33,960 nt of DNA from CAYUNT01 sp964446285 (GTDB taxonomy: Bacteria; Sumerlaeota; Sumerlaeia; SLMS01; CAYUNT01), in the NCBI GenBank assembly GCA_964446285.1, contig CAYUNT010000024.1:1-33960 (forward strand). Direction: 5' to 3'. Positions within the stretch are counted from its first letter, which is position 1. The number at the start of each line of letters is the position of its first letter. Positions 29,142 through 33,960 of this stretch are shown in pieces. The translations under genes were made by a program, and so were the position numbers. The notes beneath the pieces are model-generated. The model did no database searches. It worked only from the letters and a program-made list of their open reading frames with translations, and was not told the origin of the DNA.

Positions 29142-29771
29142 GTGGCCCGTTATACTGGACCTGCTTGCCGATTGTGCCGCCGCGAGGGAAAGAAGCTCTT
29201 TCTGAAAGGCGAACGCTGCCATACACCCAAGTGCGAAATTGAAAAGCGCAATTTCCCCCCCGGAGTGCACGGCCAGAACCGCACGAAACTGAGCACCTAT
29301 GGAATTCAGCTTCGTGAAAAGCAGCGGGCCAAGCGCATCTACGGTTTGCTTGAGCGCCAATTCCGCCGTTACTTCCAGATCGCTTCGCGGTTCCACGGCG
29401 TCACCGGCACAGTTCTTCTGCAACTGCTCGAACGCCGTCTGGACAACATCGTCTATCGCATTGGTTTTGCTTCGAGCCGCCGTTCGGCCCGCCAGCTTGT
29501 CCGCCATAATCACATTCTGGTCAACGGACGCCGGGTGAACATCCCGTCGTTCATTGTGCGCCAAAACGACGTGGTTACGCTGGTGGAAGGCTCGCGGCAA
29601 AATACGCAGATTCTGCGGTGTCTGGCAAGCCAGGCCACGCGCGGACGCAAGGGCTGGCTGGCGTTTGACGAAAAGGAATTCGCGGCCACTCTCACTGCGG
29701 TTCCCGCTCGCGAGGAACTCGACGACATCGATCTGCGCGAGCAGCTGATCGTGGAATTGTATTCGAAGTAA
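29142..29771 (+). CDS. rpsD: 30S ribosomal protein uS4, zinc-binding form
   Basis: A 209-residue uS4, a primary 16S rRNA binder acting in decoding fidelity. The N-terminus has a Zn motif CRLCRREGKKLFLKGERC...KC (Cys pairs), followed by FPPGVHGQNRTKLSTYGIQLREKQRAKRIYGLLERQF and the S4 RNA-binding domain RLDNIVYRIGFASSRRSARQLVRHNHILVNGRRVNIPSF. The end is LREQLIVELYSK. The start is GTG 29142 with TTGGAGG upstream. Length is normal. Confidence 0.98.
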   Translation: MARYTGPACRLCRREGKKLFLKGERCHTPKCEIEKRNFPPGVHGQNRTKLSTYGIQLREKQRAKRIYGLLERQFRRYFQIASRFHGVTGTVLLQLLERRLDNIVYRIGFASSRRSARQLVRHNHILVNGRRVNIPSFIVRQNDVVTLVEGSRQNTQILRCLASQATRGRKGWLAFDEKEFAATLTAVPAREELDDIDLREQLIVELYSK

Positions 29772-29835
29772 TGCGCGCGCTGTTCCCCTTATGATGCGGG
29801 GAAGTTTATGCCTGCGGGCGACAGGAGCCTTGGAT

Positions 29836-30873
29836 ATGGACAATCTCGAACTCAAACCCCTGATCAAGCCGCGACGCCTTGTGCCGGATTTGGCTACGCT
29901 GACCGACACATTTGGGCGGTTTTACGCGGAACCTTTCGAGCGCGGCTTTGGGGTCACGCTGGGCAATTCCTTGCGCCGTGTGTTGCTGTCCTCGATTCAC
30001 GGGGCCGCGGCCACCACGGTTCGCATTGAAGGGGTGCGCCACGAGTTCACCCACGTCCCCAATGTCCTTGAGGACGTGAATGATATTACGCTGAATATCA
30101 AGAACATCATCTTCAAAATGGAGGGCGTTCAAGGCCCTCTCGTTATTCTGCTCGACAAGCAGGGGCCGGGCGAAGCGAAGGCCGGGGATTTTCAACTTCC
30201 TCCAAACCTGAAAATCCTCAATCCGGACCTCAAGATCGCCACGCTCTCGAAAGACGCGCATCTGCGCATGGAACTGAACGTCCAGCAGGGGCGCGGATAT
30301 ACTCCCGCCGCCTATCCGAAATTCGAGGACGAAAGCGACATCGGCATCATCCCGATCGACGCCCTCTATTCGCCTGTAAAGAACGTGCGTTATTTCGTCG
30401 AGGAGGCCCGCGTGGGCCAGCGCACGGACTATGACCGCCTGATCCTCGAAGTCACCACCAATGGCGCCGTTCGGCCGGACGATGCGGTCTCTTACGCCGC
30501 TTTCCTCCTGCGCCAGCACCTGGAAATCTTCCTCCGTTCGGAAGAAGAGGTGACGGCGGTGGAAACCTTTGTCGAGAAGACCGAAGAGGTCTCGCCGCTG
30601 GCGGAAATCCAGGCGAAGCTCGACAAGTCCATCGAGGAACTCGAACTGTCGGTTCGTTCGTATAACTGCCTCGAAGCCGCTGGAATCAAAACGATCCGCG
30701 ACCTCGTGCAAAAGAGCGAATCGGACATGCTCAAGTATCGCAATTTCGGACGCAAGTCGCTCTCCGAGATCAAGAATATCCTCAAGGAGATGGGACTTCA
30801 GTTCAATATGGAGCTCGATGAGCGCGGAATTCCGATTCCGACCGTCGAGAGCGCGGACGAGGACAAGGCCTGA
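29836..30873 (+). CDS. rpoA: DNA-directed RNA polymerase alpha subunit
   Basis: A 345-residue alpha subunit, which nucleates RNA polymerase assembly. ATG 29836 has AGGAG 8 nt upstream; a longer frame from 29791 is not family-like. The N-terminal domain shows RFYAEPFERGFGVTLGNSLRRVLLSSIHGAAATTVRIEGVRHEFTHVPNVLEDV and the YFVEEARVGQRTDYDRLILEVTTNGAVRPDDAVSYAA dimer region. The C-terminal domain is the helix-hairpin-helix block LELSVRSYNCLEAAGIKTIRDLVQKSESDMLKYRNFGRKSLSEIKNILKEMGLQF that contacts DNA UP elements and activators. Length is slightly above average, with an acidic tail. Confidence 0.98.
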   Translation: MDNLELKPLIKPRRLVPDLATLTDTFGRFYAEPFERGFGVTLGNSLRRVLLSSIHGAAATTVRIEGVRHEFTHVPNVLEDVNDITLNIKNIIFKMEGVQGPLVILLDKQGPGEAKAGDFQLPPNLKILNPDLKIATLSKDAHLRMELNVQQGRGYTPAAYPKFEDESDIGIIPIDALYSPVKNVRYFVEEARVGQRTDYDRLILEVTTNGAVRPDDAVSYAAFLLRQHLEIFLRSEEEVTAVETFVEKTEEVSPLAEIQAKLDKSIEELELSVRSYNCLEAAGIKTIRDLVQKSESDMLKYRNFGRKSLSEIKNILKEMGLQFNMELDERGIPIPTVESADEDKA

Positions 30874-30938
30874 GCAGGCCGCCGCCTCCGCGCGCAGCCG
30901 CCAATTCGCCATCTCCAGTCAAAGAAAAAGGTTGAACC

Positions 30939-31367
30939 ATGAGACATCGCTGCCACCGTTCGCGTTTGAGCCGCCCCACCGGACCCCGCCGCGCCCTGAT
31001 GCGCGCCCTGGCCGAGGCGATCATTACCCAGGAACGCATTCTTACCACCGAGGCCAAGGCAAAAAACCTCCGGCCGTTTATTGAACGCTTGGTTACCTTG
31101 GGCAAGAAGGGCACGACGGCGCATCGCCGCTTGGCCTTTGCGCGCCTGCAAAAAAAGGCGGCAGTCGATAAGTTATTCGAGGTAATCGCGCCGCGATTTG
31201 CCACGCGCCCAGGCGGATACACACGCATTGTTCACGCAGGCCAGCGCCAGGGCGACGGCGCTTGGATGGCTTTCATCGAGTTCGTGGACTTTGTTCCCCA
31301 GGAAAAGAAACGCAAAGCCCCTTCGGCGCCGAAGAAAGACAGCCTTCCGCCAGGCGCGGTGGGCTGA
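30939..31367 (+). CDS. rplQ: 50S ribosomal protein bL17
   Basis: A 142-residue bL17, at the exit of the tunnel. Conserved: MRHRCHRSRLSRPTGPRRALMRALAEAIITQERILTTEAKAKNLRPFIERLVTLGKK and FEVIAPRFATRPGGYTRIVHAGQRQGDGAWMAFIEFVD. About 20 Lys/Pro-rich residues extend past the usual end (about 120). Last gene of the ribosomal cluster; the terminator at 31503-31532 follows. Confidence 0.97.
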   Translation: MRHRCHRSRLSRPTGPRRALMRALAEAIITQERILTTEAKAKNLRPFIERLVTLGKKGTTAHRRLAFARLQKKAAVDKLFEVIAPRFATRPGGYTRIVHAGQRQGDGAWMAFIEFVDFVPQEKKRKAPSAPKKDSLPPGAVG

Positions 31368-31502
31368 GAATTATATGTGACAACGCATAGCCGCCCAAAC
31401 GCGAAGCGGCTTGTGTTGTTGACCTTTGATTCTTTCGCTCCTGTTTATCCCGTAAACTCCATACGCGCATTGCGTTTGAACAGTCAGTTTAGCGTCTCCC
31501 AG

Positions 31503-31532
31503 CAGGCCTCGTTTCCGGGGCCTGTTTTTTTT
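31503..31532 (+). terminator. Intrinsic terminator of the ribosomal cluster
   Basis: CAGGCCTCG (31503-31511) pairs with CGGGGCCTG (31516-31524) in a 9-bp stem with one T-G pair and a 4-nt loop TTTC, followed by eight T (31525-31532). This is a textbook Rho-independent terminator and the clearest in the window. It ends transcription from the alpha operon before uvrC. Confidence 0.9.
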
Positions 31533-31548
31533 AGGCCGCCAAGTTGCC

Positions 31549-31584
31549 GCCGGGCTTGACGCACTAGCCTCGCAGGCGATTTTC
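31549..31584 (+). promoter_or_regulatory. Possible uvrC promoter
   Basis: TTGACG (31556-31561) matches the -35 in five of six positions and is preceded by GCCGGGC, identical to the infA promoter region. The -10 is poor (ATTTTC at 31579-31584 after 17 nt). The shared 12-mer GCCGGGCTTGAC supports a common upstream context, but the promoter call is weak on its own. Confidence 0.3.
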
Positions 31585-31628
31585 TTGATTCCCGGGATCG
31601 GGCGCGCGCGGAGAAGCCACTCCCAGAA

Positions 31629-31655
31629 GAGTCAGACAAGTCTGACAAGTCCGGC
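31629..31655 (+). repeat. Three tandem 9-nt units upstream of uvrC
   Basis: GAGTCAGAC, AAGTCTGAC and AAGTCCGGC (31629-31655). They match the in-frame units at 8101-8118 (CGATCCGAC, AAGTCCGAC) in period and core. The array ends 39 nt before the uvrC start. Confidence 0.7.
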
Positions 31656-31694
31656 TAGCCCCACCGGTCCTAATCTGCCTTCTACCAAAGCGCC

Positions 31695-33866
31695 GTGAAC
31701 GATTTCTCCAACGACTCGTTTTCGCCTCTCGACTCTGGTGAGCCTGGCGCTTCGGCGGGTCTTCCGGCGCTGTCGGAGTTTCCATCGGCACCGGGCGTAT
31801 ATTTGATGCGCGATGCCGGGGGCAAAGTGATCTACGTTGGCAAGGCGAAAAACCTCCGCCAGCGTCTTCGTTCTTATTACACGGACACGGGAGACAACCG
31901 CCTCCTGGCGCAAGTGCTTCGCCGCCAGATGGCCGCGATCGAAACGATTCTCACCACGACGGAAAAAGAAGCGCTCCTGCTCGAAAACACACTCATCAAG
32001 GAGCATCGTCCGCGATTCAATATCCGCCTGCGCGACGACAAAACGTATCCGTCGCTGCGGCTCGATCTGGGCCACGAATGGCCGCGCCTTCACCGGATCC
32101 GCCGCCGTCTGGCCGGAGACCGCAGCGCCTTGTATTTTGGCCCGTTTGTGTCGCCCGCGGCCCTGCGTGAGACGCAGCGCTTTCTCCTCAGCCTTTATCC
32201 GCTGCGATCGTGTTCGGATTCCATTCTGGCCAATCGTTCGCGCCCGTGCCTGCTGCACCAGATCGGACGGTGTTGCGCGCCGTGCGTGAACAAGGTGGAA
32301 AGGGACGAATACGCGCGCATGGTCGAATCGACGCGCCTCTTTTTACAGGGGCGGCGCGAGGATGTGCTGCGTCTTTTGCGCGAGAAAATGGAGGAATGCA
32401 GTGAGGCGATGCAATTTGAGAAGGCGGCGGGAATTCGCGACCGCCTGCGCGCGCTTGAAGAGACAATGGAGCGCGAGCGCGTGGTTTCGCACCGCGCATT
32501 CGACCGCGATGTGGTGGCCTTCGTGCGCGAACGCGGGCGGGCTGTGTTTGCCGTGCTGATGTTTCGCGATGGTAAACTCAAGGAAGGGCGCAATTTCGAC
32601 CTGCGCGATCCGGACATCGACGACGATGCGTTGTTGGAGCAATTTCTATCGCAGTATTACGGGGAGCGGCCGGGGATTCCGCGCGACATCCTGACTCAGT
32701 GCGAACCGGCGAACGCGGACTTGGTGCGGCAGGCTCTGGAGGAGCAGCGGGGCGGTCCGATCCGGCTTCGCGCGCCGCAACGGGGCGAAAAACTCCGCCT
32801 GGTCGAGATGGCCGCCCGCAATGCCCGCGCGCGCCTCGATCAGGTTCTGGCGGGCGGGCGCGATGACCAGGAGGCCGCCGCCGGGCTGGCCGCGCGCCTG
32901 GGGCTGGCCGCGCCGCCGCGCCACATCGAGTGTTTCGACATATCAAACATCCAGGGAACGATGGCCGTCGGCTCGATGTCGTGCTTTCAGGACGGGCAGC
33001 CGGACAAGGCGGGCTACAGGCATTTTGTTATCCGCAGCGTTGAGGGCGCGAACGACTTTGCCATGATGCGCGAGGTCATCGAGCGGCGCTACCGGCGGGC
33101 GCTGGCGGAAAACCGCCCATTGCCGGATTTGGTGCTCATCGACGGCGGGCGGGGGCAATTGGGCGTCGCACAGGAGGTGTTTGGCGAATTGGGTCTGGCC
33201 GGGCGCGGCGTGGCGCTGGCGGCCATCGCGAAATCGCGCCCAATCGCGCCGTCGGGCGGTTCGCAGACCGAGCCGCGCCGCACCGACGAGCGGATTTTCC
33301 TGCCCGGGCGCAAGAATCCAGTCATCTTCCGCCGAAACGACCCTGCGCTGTTTCTGCTTCAGCGGGCGCGCGACGAAGCGCATCGGTTTGGCGTGGCGTT
33401 TCATCGGCGGCTGCGGGGATCGGCGTCGCTGCGTTCGGCTCTGGATGCGCTGCCAGGAATTGGCCCGACACGCCGCCGGGCGATTTTGCGCCATTTCGGG
33501 AGCATCGCACGCCTGCGCGAGGCCACACTCGAAGAAATCCGCGCCGTTCCACGCCTTCCCGCGCAGGTGGCCGAGACAATTCACCGGTTTTTGCATCCCG
33601 CGCAGACGGAACTGTTCGCCAGCGACACCCCGTCCCCCGGCGAAGCGGACGCCTCCACGGCCAGCCTGTGGGATCATGAGGAAGAGGAGTTCGGCGCGGA
33701 ACAAGCGGGGGAAAAAGACCTTGTCGAAAATTCCGCGGATGGGTCTTCGCTGGAAGACGACGAAGATGACCTTTTTGCCGACCAGGGGAATGCGGATTCA
33801 GAATATTGCCACAAGAAGTACGAAAGACTGGAAAGCGACGAAGAGCAACCTGAAAACGGCGGATGA
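31695..33866 (+). CDS. uvrC: Excinuclease ABC subunit C with acidic C-terminal tail
   Basis: A 723-residue UvrC (usual about 600), which cuts DNA on both sides of a UvrB-bound lesion in nucleotide excision repair. The GIY-YIG 3' nuclease domain shows PGVYLMRDAGGKVIYVGKAKNLRQRLRSYY. The four-Cys region CLLHQIGRCCAPCV follows, then the UVR helices (MEECSEAMQFEKAAGIRDRLRAL), the RNase H-like 5' nuclease domain (ECFDISNIQGTMAVGSM, LVLIDGGRGQLGVA, RDEAHRFGVAFHRRLRG) and HhH (LDALPGIGPTRRRAILRHFGSI). The final 90 residues or so are acidic and Glu/Asp-rich, with no known domain. The start is GTG 31695; no Shine-Dalgarno is obvious. Confidence 0.97.
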   Translation: MNDFSNDSFSPLDSGEPGASAGLPALSEFPSAPGVYLMRDAGGKVIYVGKAKNLRQRLRSYYTDTGDNRLLAQVLRRQMAAIETILTTTEKEALLLENTLIKEHRPRFNIRLRDDKTYPSLRLDLGHEWPRLHRIRRRLAGDRSALYFGPFVSPAALRETQRFLLSLYPLRSCSDSILANRSRPCLLHQIGRCCAPCVNKVERDEYARMVESTRLFLQGRREDVLRLLREKMEECSEAMQFEKAAGIRDRLRALEETMERERVVSHRAFDRDVVAFVRERGRAVFAVLMFRDGKLKEGRNFDLRDPDIDDDALLEQFLSQYYGERPGIPRDILTQCEPANADLVRQALEEQRGGPIRLRAPQRGEKLRLVEMAARNARARLDQVLAGGRDDQEAAAGLAARLGLAAPPRHIECFDISNIQGTMAVGSMSCFQDGQPDKAGYRHFVIRSVEGANDFAMMREVIERRYRRALAENRPLPDLVLIDGGRGQLGVAQEVFGELGLAGRGVALAAIAKSRPIAPSGGSQTEPRRTDERIFLPGRKNPVIFRRNDPALFLLQRARDEAHRFGVAFHRRLRGSASLRSALDALPGIGPTRRRAILRHFGSIARLREATLEEIRAVPRLPAQVAETIHRFLHPAQTELFASDTPSPGEADASTASLWDHEEEEFGAEQAGEKDLVENSADGSSLEDDEDDLFADQGNADSEYCHKKYERLESDEEQPENGG

Positions 33867-33960
33867 TATTCAGGACAATTCCGTAAATGCTTCTCACGGG
33901 TTTTGAAGGGGATGCATAGGGCTTTGCATTTCAGCAACTCGTGAGCCTGTGCACAAGGCC
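33867..33960. other. Window-end sequence downstream of uvrC
   Basis: 94 nt with no gene or clear terminator visible before the window ends. Confidence 0.4.

Larger units (their letters stand above)
31368..31694 (+). other. Gene-free spacer between rplQ and uvrC
   Basis: About 327 nt with no gene. It holds a small 6-bp hairpin AGCCGC (31389-31394) / GCGGCT (31406-31411) followed by a T-rich stretch, the main terminator at 31503-31532, a candidate promoter near 31556, and the nonamer array at 31629-31655. No tRNA or other RNA gene was recognised. Confidence 0.6.

Noticed and set aside
29791..29835. Longer start for rpoA
   Set aside because: The extra residues are not family-like, and the ATG at 29836 has an AGGAG site 8 nt upstream.

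Overview
This window is a translation- and transcription-gene region from a GC-rich bacterium. It carries a complete tuf-S10-spc-alpha ribosomal cluster on the plus strand, and beside it a divergent infC-rpmI-rplT block on the minus strand. RNase J, a Zn-ribbon uS14, Zn-type uS4 and bL36, and the cluster order fit a diderm-type or uncultivated lineage. I cannot name the phylum from this sequence. A candidate phylum such as Sumerlaeota/BRC1 or a PVC relative is only a guess.

Layout. 1-380: gene-free, with 9-nt tandem repeats arranged as two inverted arms. 381-5206 (minus): infC, rpmI, rplT, a class I aldolase-like TIM barrel, then ribonuclease J, whose frame is broken by one in-frame TAA. 5207-5858: divergent spacer. 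5859-7160: purA. 7282-11464: a small accessory island with a large TPR-tailed membrane protein and a secreted GHL10-type glycosidase-like protein, bordered by 7-nt tandem repeats. 11465-12110: a strong-looking promoter followed by a long, highly structured leader or small RNA. 12111-31367: tuf, rpsJ, rplC, rplD, rplW, rplB, rpsS, rplV, rpsC, rplP, rpmC, rpsQ, rplN, rplX, rplE, rpsN, rpsH, rplF, rplR, rpsE, rpmD, rplO, secY, adk, map, infA, rpmJ, rpsM, rpsK, rpsD, rpoA, rplQ. A clear intrinsic terminator at 31503-31532 closes the cluster. 31695-33866: uvrC.

The genes form one growth-linked programme. They cover translation initiation (IF-1, IF-3), elongation (EF-Tu), most large- and small-subunit proteins, the translocon (SecY), N-terminal methionine removal (Map), nucleotide supply (PurA, Adk), RNA polymerase alpha and mRNA turnover (RNase J).

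The most unusual item is ribosomal protein uL3 (rplC). It is 385 residues instead of about 210 because a mainly helical block of about 170 residues sits between its two conserved halves. This is about where, from memory, archaeal and eukaryotic uL3 also carry an extra domain. Other oddities are the interrupted RNase J frame, a probable ATA start for infC, Ala/Pro/Lys-rich tails on IF-3, uL5 and uL16, strong hairpins in unusually long spacers inside the ribosomal operon, and 9-nt repeats shared by intergenic DNA and an in-frame protein segment.
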